A stretch of 64,000 nt of DNA, taken from NCBI RefSeq assembly GCF_000426565.1, contig NZ_AUFP01000006.1:164708-228707 (forward strand). The letters run 5' to 3'. Every line of letters begins with the position of its first letter. The stretch's first letter is position 1. The stretch comes from Segatella albensis DSM 11370 = JCM 12258 (GTDB lineage Bacteria; Bacteroidota; Bacteroidia; Bacteroidales; Bacteroidaceae). Positions 37,124 to 44,871 of this stretch are shown here, piece by piece. Below the pieces are notes generated by a model. The model ran no database searches. It was given only the letters and a program-made list of their open reading frames with translations, and was not told the DNA's origin. A program made the position numbers and the translations under genes.

Positions 37124-37918
37124 ATGAAGAAAGAAAAGACCTTAACTCTCAAGTCGTTAACTAAGAGTAATGTCTGGGATATTCAGGAGAACGATGTCTT
37201 CCGATTGTGGGAAGCAGCAGAAAAAAACTCAGACCTGAAGGATAATCAGAGACATTATATCGATGTAATCAAAAGTGCTTTTAACATCGAAGAGGTGAAG
37301 ATTGACAAGCCTGAGGTGATTGCAAAATACGAAGCACGTGGTTTCAAGACGGGCCTTGTTCGCCTCGATGATTCTAACAAGGTGAAATGGGCCATCAAGA
37401 AAAAGCCTATCATGAGAGTCACAGATTTGACATACGAGAATATTCATCACATCTCTGCTTCTAAACTCATGGAAGTGCTCGACCGAAACTTCGGAGGTGG
37501 ATGGGAAAGCCTTTCACAAAGTATACAGGATATCATTTCCAGTGGATTCGATATCAGTACTACTACCCTTCCTAAGGATAGACTCCACAAGGCTGGTGGT
37601 CTCTATGAGAAGAAGGTAAATGATGGATATGAGGTTCTCGAAATCGCTAAGGGTTCTTGGATTGAGGCTATCTTTGCTAAAGAAAAACCAAAGATGGAAA
37701 AGGTACGCATGAAGTTTGATGATAAGAACGAGGCGGACTTGAGCGATGATGATAACGATGATGATGCACCTGAAATTGTGGATCACTATAATGATGTTGA
37801 CGACGATGACGATGCTTTCGATGATGACAAGCTCACAGAGGAAAGTTATCGTACTACATTTGATACAAATCCTGATGACTTGAATCTTACAGACGTCGCT
37901 GACGATGAAGATTTCTAA
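37124..37918 (+). CDS. Hypothetical protein with Asp-rich C-terminus
   Basis: 264 residues from the ATG at 37124 (MKKEKTLTLKSLTKSNVWDI). The first 200 residues look folded, mixing helices and strands, with no recognised family. The last 70 are extremely acidic, including DDDNDDDAPEI and DVDDDDDAFDDDK. The tail resembles the disordered acidic tails of nucleic-acid-mimic or histone-like-binding proteins, but this is only a resemblance. It is a single-gene unit with a strong promoter and its own terminator. Real coding is supported by promoter position and codon use. Confidence 0.75.
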   Translation: MKKEKTLTLKSLTKSNVWDIQENDVFRLWEAAEKNSDLKDNQRHYIDVIKSAFNIEEVKIDKPEVIAKYEARGFKTGLVRLDDSNKVKWAIKKKPIMRVTDLTYENIHHISASKLMEVLDRNFGGGWESLSQSIQDIISSGFDISTTTLPKDRLHKAGGLYEKKVNDGYEVLEIAKGSWIEAIFAKEKPKMEKVRMKFDDKNEADLSDDDNDDDAPEIVDHYNDVDDDDDAFDDDKLTEESYRTTFDTNPDDLNLTDVADDEDF

Positions 37919-37942
37919 AGATTAGATTATTTTATATATATA

Positions 37943-37978
37943 AAGTCGGTAATGTAGAATCACATTACCGACTTTTTT
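37943..37978. terminator. Bidirectional terminator
   Basis: A perfect 13-bp stem (AAGTCGGTAATGT / ACATTACCGACTT) with a 6-nt loop is followed by T6. It ends the acidic-protein gene and can also serve the convergent AraC-type gene. Confidence 0.85.
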
Positions 37979-38013
37979 ATAGACTTATCTGCAATTGTTA
38001 CACATCACGATGG

Positions 38014-39144
38014 TTATTCTCCATCCCATCCAAGACGGTTACGAGCCTTCAGGTAACCGGAACGCGAACTGAAGCCCGAAGCCTCGAGCACTTCCTTCTT
38101 TGTGGCATAAGGATGGTTCTGACGATATTCATCGGCATAACGTAAACGATACGTATTGACATACTCAAAGAATCCACCATACTCTCGATTGAATACCGTA
38201 GACACATAGGTTCGTCCAAAACTGCATTGTTCCACGACAGAGGTAAGTGTAAGATGTGGATCGAGGAATCCCTTCTTGTCAACCACAATCATACAGATCT
38301 GATGCTTAATCATCTCGACGGTATCATTAGGTATCACAAGTACCGACGAAATATCAGATGAAGTATCGACATTTTCTATAGGATATTCCGTAGGGCTTTC
38401 TATGGTCTCCTCTGCGTCAGGAACTTCGTGATTGAGGAATTTACGACGAGGATGAAGCATCGCTATCACGAAAGTGCTGTCAAGCAAGGACACCCACAAC
38501 ATTACGAAAATGGCGATGATACGACTGTCGAAATATACCATTGCCCATATTGGTATCATATATAAAATAGGTAGAAACCAAGTATTGGCAGCCACTTCTT
38601 TCGGGAAATCCTCGACATTGGAATAATCACGAAAGTTGTTACGATGAACGATAACATAGAGTTTGAAAATGAAGACGCTATTCACAATAACGAAAACGAA
38701 GGAGATGACCGAGGATATTGCAAGCAACAACGAACACATGGACTCGCTAAAGGTGAAGTCTGGCAATAACGAAGCTACCCATAGAAATGCAACAAAGCCA
38801 AAAACAGGAATGGTCATACACCACACAAATTTGCGATGATGCACATATTCCCTAAATGCAAAATAACGATAGAACAGCATATAGCTACACATCGGAGTTA
38901 TCGAAATAAGATAGCATTTCATCAGAAGCCATGCTTCCAAATCCATAGGATTCCAGACATACGGCATAAGGACAATCGTGGAAAGCATGAAAAAAGTGGC
39001 CATGCGTCGGGCCGGATAGTAGTAATCGCCATATTCATCAAAAGGTTTACACATATGAAACCATCGGACTGCTGCCAATAGCATACAAACCGAAATGAGT
39101 CCGAACGTTGACACACTATATAATAATGTGAGATGATCTTTCAT
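38014..39144 (-). CDS. Membrane-anchored AraC-family regulator
   Basis: 376 residues. The N-terminal half has about six or seven hydrophobic helices (residues 8-235). The C-terminal 100 residues form an AraC-type double HTH (LTSVVEQCSFGRTYVSTVFN and KKEVLEASGFSSRSGYLKA). Such proteins tie a membrane signal to transcription; the ligand and targets are unknown. It is transcribed alone from TATCTTTG (39201-39208). The neighbouring isomerase gene is divergent, 268 bp apart, and is a possible target. Confidence 0.8.
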   Translation of the reverse strand: MKDHLTLLYSVSTFGLISVCMLLAAVRWFHMCKPFDEYGDYYYPARRMATFFMLSTIVLMPYVWNPMDLEAWLLMKCYLISITPMCSYMLFYRYFAFREYVHHRKFVWCMTIPVFGFVAFLWVASLLPDFTFSESMCSLLLAISSVISFVFVIVNSVFIFKLYVIVHRNNFRDYSNVEDFPKEVAANTWFLPILYMIPIWAMVYFDSRIIAIFVMLWVSLLDSTFVIAMLHPRRKFLNHEVPDAEETIESPTEYPIENVDTSSDISSVLVIPNDTVEMIKHQICMIVVDKKGFLDPHLTLTSVVEQCSFGRTYVSTVFNREYGGFFEYVNTYRLRYADEYRQNHPYATKKEVLEASGFSSRSGYLKARNRLGWDGE

Positions 39145-39200
39145 ACAAACAGAGAGTTTTGAGTTACTTACTTTAAATCTTTACTTATTAAGTTTCTCGG

Positions 39201-39232
39201 CAAAGATATATAAAATTTCCGAAAAACACCAA
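39201..39232 (-). promoter_or_regulatory. Promoter of the AraC-type gene
   Basis: On the minus strand TTG (39230-39232), 21 nt and TATCTTTG (39201-39208). It stands back to back with the isomerase promoter. Confidence 0.6.
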
Positions 39233-39332
39233 TAAACAAGTCAAAAAGTACAATTATCGGACAATATGTGTATTTTTACAACCTTTGAATGTTTAAAATT
39301 AGTTACCAAGCGTTTTTTTTATAGATAATTGT

Positions 39333-39362
39333 TTTGTGATTAAAATAATTAGTGTATATTTG
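39333..39362 (+). promoter_or_regulatory. Promoter of the isomerase-like gene
   Basis: TTTG (39333-39336), 18 nt and TATATTTG (39355-39362), 50 bp before the ATG. Confidence 0.65.
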
Positions 39363-39412
39363 CACCTATAAATCTAAAAATAATAATTTAATTCTATACT
39401 AACATAAATAAT

Positions 39413-40891
39413 ATGGTAAGCAAAAACATTCCTACAGTCAAACTAGGTATTATTGCCGTAAGTCGTGACTGTTTCCCTATCGCCCTGTCAACACAGCGCC
39501 GTGAAAACATCGTAAAAGAGTACAAAGGTGAAATCTTCAACTGCCAAACTACAGTAGAGAATGAGCAGGATATGCTCAAGGCTGTAAGTGAGGTAAAGGC
39601 TGAAGGTTGCAATGCTTTGGTAGTATTCTTAGGTAACTTCGGTCCTGAGACTCCAGAGACTCTTATCGCTAAAAACTTTGATGGCCCTGTAATGTTCGTA
39701 GCTGCTGCTGAGGGTGACGGCGACATGATCAATGGTCGTGGTGACGCTTATTGTGGTATGCTCAACTGCTCTTACAACTTGGGTATGCGCCATCTTAAGG
39801 GTTATATCCCTGAATATCCTGTAGGTACAGCCACAGACATCGCTAAGATGATCGAGGACTTCGTACCTGTAGCTCGTGTTATCCTGGGCTTGAAGGGTTT
39901 GAAGATCATCACTTTCGGTCCTCGTCCACAGGATTTCTTCGCTTGCAACGCTCCTATCAAGGGTCTTTACGAACTGGGCGTTGAAATCGAGGAAAACTCA
40001 GAGCTTGACTTGCTCGTTTCTTATAAGGAGCATGCCGGTGACCCTCGCATCAAGGACATCTGCAAGGAGATGGCTGAAGAGATGGGTGAAGGCAAATATT
40101 ATCCTGAACTGAATGAACGTATGGCTCAGTTTGAATTGACTTTGCTCGACTGGGCTGAGAACCATAAGGGTAGTCGCCAGTATGTAGCATTCGCCGACAA
40201 GTGCTGGCCTGCATTCCCTAGCCAGTTCGGTTTCGAGCCTTGCTATGTAAACTCTCGCTTGGTAAGCCGTGGTATTCCTGTAGCTTGCGAGGTTGATATC
40301 TATGGTGCGCTCTCTGAGTACATCGGTATGTGCGCAAGTGGTGATACTGTAACTTTGCTCGACATCAATAACTCTGTTCCTCAGTATATCTACGATGAGG
40401 ATATCAAGGGTAAATATAACTATACATTGACTGATACCTTCATGGGCTTCCACTGTGGTAACACTCCTGAGTGCAAGATGTGTGCTACTCGTGCCATCAA
40501 GTATCAGCTCATCCAGAACCGTCTGTTGGAGAATGGTGGCAAACCAGACTTCACTCGTGGTACTCTTGAGGGTGATATCGCTGCCAGCGACATTACTTTC
40601 TATCGTTTACAGTGCGATAGCGAGGGCAACCTCCGCTCTTACATCGCTCAGGGTGAGGTTCTTGACGTTCCTACTCGTTCATTCGGTGGTATCGGTATCT
40701 TCGCTATTCCTGAGATGGGTCGCTTCTATCGCCACGTATTGGTACAGAAGGGCTATCCTCACCATGGTGCCGTTGCCTTCTCTCACGTAGGAAAGACTCT
40801 GTTCGAGGTATTCAAATATCTGGGTATCAAGGACATCGCTTACAACCAGCCTAAGAGCCTTCCTTATCCAACAGAGAATCCTTGGGCATAA
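39413..40891 (+). CDS. L-fucose/L-arabinose isomerase family protein
   Basis: 492 residues. The overall layout is that of the fucose/arabinose isomerase superfamily: an N-terminal Rossmann-like region (LGIIAVSRDCFPIALS), a central domain, and a C-terminal barrel. It shows FGFEPCYVNSRL, a CEVDIYGALSEY segment likely to contribute metal or substrate ligands, and a His-rich stretch (YPHHGAVAF). It has no fucose- or arabinose-pathway neighbours, and several family members act on other ketoses or aldoses, so the substrate is unknown. Very uniform use of GGT, CGT/CGC and CTC/TTG codons suggests high expression. A strong promoter and a strong terminator frame it as a single-gene unit. Confidence 0.8.
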   Translation: MVSKNIPTVKLGIIAVSRDCFPIALSTQRRENIVKEYKGEIFNCQTTVENEQDMLKAVSEVKAEGCNALVVFLGNFGPETPETLIAKNFDGPVMFVAAAEGDGDMINGRGDAYCGMLNCSYNLGMRHLKGYIPEYPVGTATDIAKMIEDFVPVARVILGLKGLKIITFGPRPQDFFACNAPIKGLYELGVEIEENSELDLLVSYKEHAGDPRIKDICKEMAEEMGEGKYYPELNERMAQFELTLLDWAENHKGSRQYVAFADKCWPAFPSQFGFEPCYVNSRLVSRGIPVACEVDIYGALSEYIGMCASGDTVTLLDINNSVPQYIYDEDIKGKYNYTLTDTFMGFHCGNTPECKMCATRAIKYQLIQNRLLENGGKPDFTRGTLEGDIAASDITFYRLQCDSEGNLRSYIAQGEVLDVPTRSFGGIGIFAIPEMGRFYRHVLVQKGYPHHGAVAFSHVGKTLFEVFKYLGIKDIAYNQPKSLPYPTENPWA

Positions 40892-40923
40892 ATTTTATTT
40901 CACACTAGAAATAGATTTATTAA

Positions 40924-40960
40924 GGGACCTATCTTCCAAAACGAAAGATAGGTCTCTTTC
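40924..40960 (+). terminator. Terminator of the isomerase-like gene
   Basis: A stem of about 12 bp (GGGACCTATCTT / AAGATAGGTCTC with one G-T pair) is followed by TTTCTTTT. Confidence 0.8.
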
Positions 40961-41045
40961 TTTTCTGATATCTCGAGGACGCTTTAATTTGTTTAACAGA
41001 ATAATATTGGTAGGCCGACTTTTTCTTTTTACCTTTGCTTCCCAT
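40929..41045 (-). CDS. Possible small basic protein
   Basis: A 38-codon frame begins MGSKGKKKKSAYQYYSVKQ and ends PIFRFGR, extremely rich in Lys and Arg. It resembles a small ribosome- or RNA-binding peptide in composition only. Its 3' end runs through the terminator hairpin at 40924-40960, and a plus-strand promoter (41007-41037) lies across it, both of which argue against coding. No minus-strand promoter is evident. Listed as a low-confidence possibility. Confidence 0.2.
   Translation of the reverse strand: MGSKGKKKKSAYQYYSVKQIKASSRYQKRKRPIFRFGR
41007..41037 (+). promoter_or_regulatory. Promoter of the PBP4-type gene
   Basis: TTG (41007-41009), 20 nt and TACCTTTG (41030-41037). Transcription should start near 41044, about 80 bp before the ATG. 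Confidence 0.6.
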
Positions 41046-41123
41046 AATCACCGTTGCCCATACGGATGTGATTCTTGTCCATGAGGGAGAAGACGGACTT
41101 TGAACAAAATACAGAAACGCTAA

Positions 41124-42359
41124 ATGACAACAAAATATATGAGAAATAAATGGATGGTAGCAGCGCTGGCAGCATTGATAATCGCAGGGTGTGGCCATAA
41201 GGAAGATAAAAGTAACAATAATAATATCACGAAGAAGTCGAATATCGTCATTGACCAGGATATGAAGCAACGACTTGCTGAACTGGCTCATGCGTCAAAA
41301 CCACGTGGAGCTTTCGGGTTCTATGTCTTTGACCTGACAGCCGACAAACCTGTATATGGATGTATGGAAAACAGGGCGATGTCTTCTGCTTCTTGTCTGA
41401 AACTGTTAAGTGGCACCGCTGGATTACACTTATTGGGTACAAACTATAAATATACTACTTCTCTTTACACGAAGGGCAAAATGGACAATGATACCTTGAG
41501 GGGTGACATTGCTCTGAAGGCTGACGTAGAACCTCAACTCAATGCGCCGGACATGAAGATGTTCGCTGAGGTATTGAAATGGAAGAAAATCAAGAAGATT
41601 ACTGGCAAAGTATATCTTGATCTATTTATCAAGGAACCTGTAAAGAGTGAGACACATTGGTATCCTTGGGACTTGTCTTTCTCTAAATATGGTATATTCT
41701 TCAAAGGTGCCGACCAGGTAAAGAAAGCGTTTAAAATGGCTTTGAAAGAGAAAGGCATACAGATAGATGACAACCAGATCATACTTGGTAAGGTTCCTAC
41801 AGGATCACATTGCGTATTCAGATTCTACCGCACCATAGAACGCGTCATCAAACGTATGTGGAAGAATAGCTCTAATACACAGGCCACTTCATTGCTCTAT
41901 GCTATCGGTCATCGTGTAAATCCGAAGGGAGAACCGACAAAAGCTGGTGTCATGTATCTCAAAAAAATCTTGCATGAAGAAATTGGCATCAAAGACCCTG
42001 CTATCGTAATTCATGATGGATGCGGTCTGTGTACACATAACCACATGTCACCAAAGTCGCTCGTACTAATCTTAAGATATGGATATAAGCATAAGGATAT
42101 CTACCGACTGATGAAGAGGTATCTTTCTGTAGCCGGCGTTGACGGAACGGCCCGTGGACTTCTGAACACACCGGAGATGAAAGGTAGGATTTGGGCTAAG
42201 ACGGGTACACTCTCCCACCCTTATGGCATCAGTTCACTTGCTGGTTTTGCACAGGGGAAAAATGGTCACATGTATGCTTTCGCCATCATGGACAATGATA
42301 TGTCGGTTTTGGACGCACATGTGTTACAAAAGAAACTGGGACAGGCTTTGATGAAATAA
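41124..42359 (+). CDS. dacB: D-alanyl-D-alanine carboxypeptidase/endopeptidase, PBP4 type
   Basis: 411 residues. It has an N-terminal lipoprotein signal (LIIAGC) following a short basic start. The penicillin-binding active site is complete: SxxK as SCLK (near residue 92), SxN as SSN (near 250) and KTG in AKTGTLSHPYG (near 359). PBP4/DacB enzymes trim or cut peptidoglycan cross-links in the periplasm. It is shorter than E. coli DacB (477), probably with a smaller insertion domain. It ends 2 bp from the stop of the convergent gene. Confidence 0.88.
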   Translation: MTTKYMRNKWMVAALAALIIAGCGHKEDKSNNNNITKKSNIVIDQDMKQRLAELAHASKPRGAFGFYVFDLTADKPVYGCMENRAMSSASCLKLLSGTAGLHLLGTNYKYTTSLYTKGKMDNDTLRGDIALKADVEPQLNAPDMKMFAEVLKWKKIKKITGKVYLDLFIKEPVKSETHWYPWDLSFSKYGIFFKGADQVKKAFKMALKEKGIQIDDNQIILGKVPTGSHCVFRFYRTIERVIKRMWKNSSNTQATSLLYAIGHRVNPKGEPTKAGVMYLKKILHEEIGIKDPAIVIHDGCGLCTHNHMSPKSLVLILRYGYKHKDIYRLMKRYLSVAGVDGTARGLLNTPEMKGRIWAKTGTLSHPYGISSLAGFAQGKNGHMYAFAIMDNDMSVLDAHVLQKKLGQALMK

Positions 42360-42361
42360 TC

Positions 42362-43423
42362 TTATTCACGTATCTGCAGACTGTAGTGATTACCGTCATA
42401 TTTTATCTGCATCTCTCCGAGATGGGTACGGGATAACGCGAGGGCCACATGTCCCATGGTACGACGAAGATTCAACTCACATACAACAACATGGTAATGA
42501 TCTATTGGAGTTCCTGATGCTGTGCCTAAATCTACAATCATCATATCAACGCCAAAAGGTCCTTGATAAACTGGGGCTATATCAGCACTCACCTTATCGA
42601 TAATCGACTGTCGAAGTTCGTTTTGCCTTTCAAAAGAAAGATATTGAGCAAGTATTCTTTCCTTTTCGACCTCCGAGGCTAAAATGTTTCCGGTATAAGC
42701 CCCTCCGGATGTGGAAAAAAGACTGAGACCTGCATATTCGACAATACCATCATGTGAGTTATACTCAAAGGCGAAGTCTATTATCTTCTGATATTGTGGC
42801 TCTACAATTATACCTCCTTGACGGCGGATAACTGATGCTACCCAAGCTTCACTGTAATGAAATTGCACACCTCGTCCACTACTACTCCAAGGCGACTTGA
42901 ACACGACACTGTTATCAGATTGTCCCTTCACACGTTCTGAACTTGCTGCATGGCGGGAAATAGAAGTTTCAACCTCTAAGCAAGATGTACAATAATCCAC
43001 ATCTTGTTGAAGATGAGAAGCACACCATTGGCGAGAACTCAGCATCCGGATCTTATCTAGACGAGAGGTAAGTTCAGGCGTATGGACAAAACCTAGCGAA
43101 TGGGCTATTGCACGATCGAATCCCCAAGGAGAGACAACATCAAAGAAAGAGGTGGCATCATTAGAAGACAAATCAGAAAGATGAAATCTCCCTTTACATA
43201 TATCATCCAATGTAACGAATCTAAAACCCTGATATTCAGCACTTAATTGATTTATATCAAAACTATTAGAAACCAAGATAGCATCACCCTCAGCAGCCCA
43301 GAACACAGGTAGCCAGCAAAGGTCCTCACGAAGTTGACGACCCGCGCGAGGCGATGTAAACTGCCATTGATGAGAAGCCAAGGCTATATCGTGCTCAGGA
43401 TTAAATACATGTAATTTCGCCAT
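42362..43423 (-). CDS. Conserved hypothetical protein with ATP-grasp-like features
   Basis: 353 residues from the ATG at 43423 (MAKLHVFNPEHDIALA). An ATG 24 bp upstream would add eight poor residues, and the -7 box at 43445-43452 overlaps that longer start, so the shorter one is preferred. A central VVFKSPWSSSGRGVQF segment resembles the ATP-grasp lysine and glycine-rich loop. The late VCELNLRRTMGHVALAL segment resembles the metal-binding E-x-N region. If so it is a ligase joining an acid to an amine or thiol; substrates are unknown. No formal domain match could be run. Confidence 0.65.
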   Translation of the reverse strand: MAKLHVFNPEHDIALASHQWQFTSPRAGRQLREDLCWLPVFWAAEGDAILVSNSFDINQLSAEYQGFRFVTLDDICKGRFHLSDLSSNDATSFFDVVSPWGFDRAIAHSLGFVHTPELTSRLDKIRMLSSRQWCASHLQQDVDYCTSCLEVETSISRHAASSERVKGQSDNSVVFKSPWSSSGRGVQFHYSEAWVASVIRRQGGIIVEPQYQKIIDFAFEYNSHDGIVEYAGLSLFSTSGGAYTGNILASEVEKERILAQYLSFERQNELRQSIIDKVSADIAPVYQGPFGVDMMIVDLGTASGTPIDHYHVVVCELNLRRTMGHVALALSRTHLGEMQIKYDGNHYSLQIRE

Positions 43424-43444
43424 TCTATCGTTAAATTTAGATTG

Positions 43445-43452
43445 CAAAGATA
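43445..43452 (-). promoter_or_regulatory. -7 box of the ATP-grasp-like gene
   Basis: The minus-strand TATCTTTG is 21 bp before the ATG at 43423. Confidence 0.55.
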
Positions 43453-43541
43453 CGAAAATAATTCAAGCGGACCACCATTAGTCCTCAATATTTATTCGAA
43501 TGCTAAATAATGAAAAAAAATAAAGATTTTGTAAACTAGAG

Positions 43542-43572
43542 TTTGCAAATTAGAAAATAATCAGTATCTTTG
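43542..43572 (+). promoter_or_regulatory. Promoter of the AAA ATPase gene
   Basis: TTTG (43542-43545), 19 nt and TATCTTTG (43565-43572), 44 bp before the ATG. This is one of the cleanest promoters in the window. Confidence 0.75.
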
Positions 43573-43616
43573 CAAGGTATTTTTAGAACAAACGATTTCA
43601 TAAGCTGATAAACAAT

Positions 43617-44807
43617 ATGGAAGAAGCATTCTTTCGCACGCATTCGTATCTGCTGGAACATACCAACGCAACACTTCGAAGATCTCTGATGGATGAGATA
43701 GACTGGAGTGATCGACTCATTGGTATCAAGGGTACACGAGGAGTCGGTAAGACTACCTTCCTATTGCAATATGCTAAGGAAAATTTTGGAATACATGATC
43801 GCTCGTGCCTTTATGTAAATATGAATAATTTCTATTTTCAAGGACGAGGTATTGCAGACTTCGCTGCCGACTTCGTAAAACAAGGTGGCAAGGTGTTGCT
43901 TATTGATCAGGTCTTTAAACAACCAGATTGGAGCAAGGAGTTACGACAATGCTATGACACACTTCCTACTCTGAAAATCGTTTTCACCGGTAGCAGCGTA
44001 ATGCGACTCAAGGAGGAAAATCCTGAGCTTAACGGTATCGTGAAAAGCTACAACTTGAGAGGTTTCTCTTTTCGTGAATATATTAATTTGAAAACGGGAA
44101 ACTCTTTTCATCCTTACACGCTCGAACAGATTCTCAACAATCATGAGCATATCGCACGAGAGATTCTGCCACTGGTCAGTCCTATGAAATATTTCTCTGA
44201 TTATATCCACCATGGTTTTTATCCTTTCTTCCTCGAAAATAGCAATTTCTCGGAGAATTTGCTTAAAACGATGAACATGATGACCGAGGTGGATATCTTA
44301 CTGATTAAGCAGATAGAATTAAAGTATCTTACCAAAATCAAGAAGCTCTTTTATCTGCTCGCCGTAGGTGGTCCTAAAGCCCCTAATATCAGTCAGTTGG
44401 CAACAGACATTCAAACAAGTCGTGCAACGGTAATGAACTATATCAAATATCTCGCTGACGCCAGACTCATAAACATGATTTATCCTGTAGGTCAACAATT
44501 TCCAAAGAAACCTGCAAAGGTAATGATGCACAACTCTAATCTTATGTATGCGATCTACCCTCTTGAGGTGGAAGACCAGACATTGATGGAGACATTCTTT
44601 GTAAATTCGATGTGGAAAGACCATAAGGTAAACCAAGGCTCTAAGGAACACAACTATATTGTAGATGAAAAACTGAAATTCAAGATCTGCGATGCACAAA
44701 GTAAAGCTAAGATGAGGTACAATCCCGACACTATCTATGCGAGATATAATACCGAAATCGGTAAGGATAACAAAATACCGCTCTGGTTGCTGGGATTCTT
44801 ATATTAA
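43617..44807 (+). CDS. AAA-family ATPase (AAA_14/DUF4143-like)
   Basis: 396 residues. Walker A GTRGVGKTTF is near residue 39; the Walker B region (VLLIDQVFKQPDW) has Asp followed by Gln instead of the usual Glu. Sensor 1 is in LKIVFTGSSVMRL. A winged-helix-like part follows (NISQLATDIQTSRATVMNYIKYL), then a C-terminal region. Such ATPases are abundant in Bacteroidota and archaea; their role is not established, although some sit in defence or DNA-transfer contexts. It is alone here, 64 bp before nifJ. Confidence 0.8.
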   Translation: MEEAFFRTHSYLLEHTNATLRRSLMDEIDWSDRLIGIKGTRGVGKTTFLLQYAKENFGIHDRSCLYVNMNNFYFQGRGIADFAADFVKQGGKVLLIDQVFKQPDWSKELRQCYDTLPTLKIVFTGSSVMRLKEENPELNGIVKSYNLRGFSFREYINLKTGNSFHPYTLEQILNNHEHIAREILPLVSPMKYFSDYIHHGFYPFFLENSNFSENLLKTMNMMTEVDILLIKQIELKYLTKIKKLFYLLAVGGPKAPNISQLATDIQTSRATVMNYIKYLADARLINMIYPVGQQFPKKPAKVMMHNSNLMYAIYPLEVEDQTLMETFFVNSMWKDHKVNQGSKEHNYIVDEKLKFKICDAQSKAKMRYNPDTIYARYNTEIGKDNKIPLWLLGFLY

Positions 44808-44871
44808 AATAAGGTGAAAAAGATTAGAATTAAGATTTATACAAAACTATAACATTTTATCTATATTAAAA

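Noticed and set aside
40985..41095. Ribosomal protein THX-like peptide (MGNGDYGKQR) on the minus strand
   Set aside because: The similarity covers only a few residues, the frame stops after ten of them, and it conflicts with the plus-strand dacB promoter.
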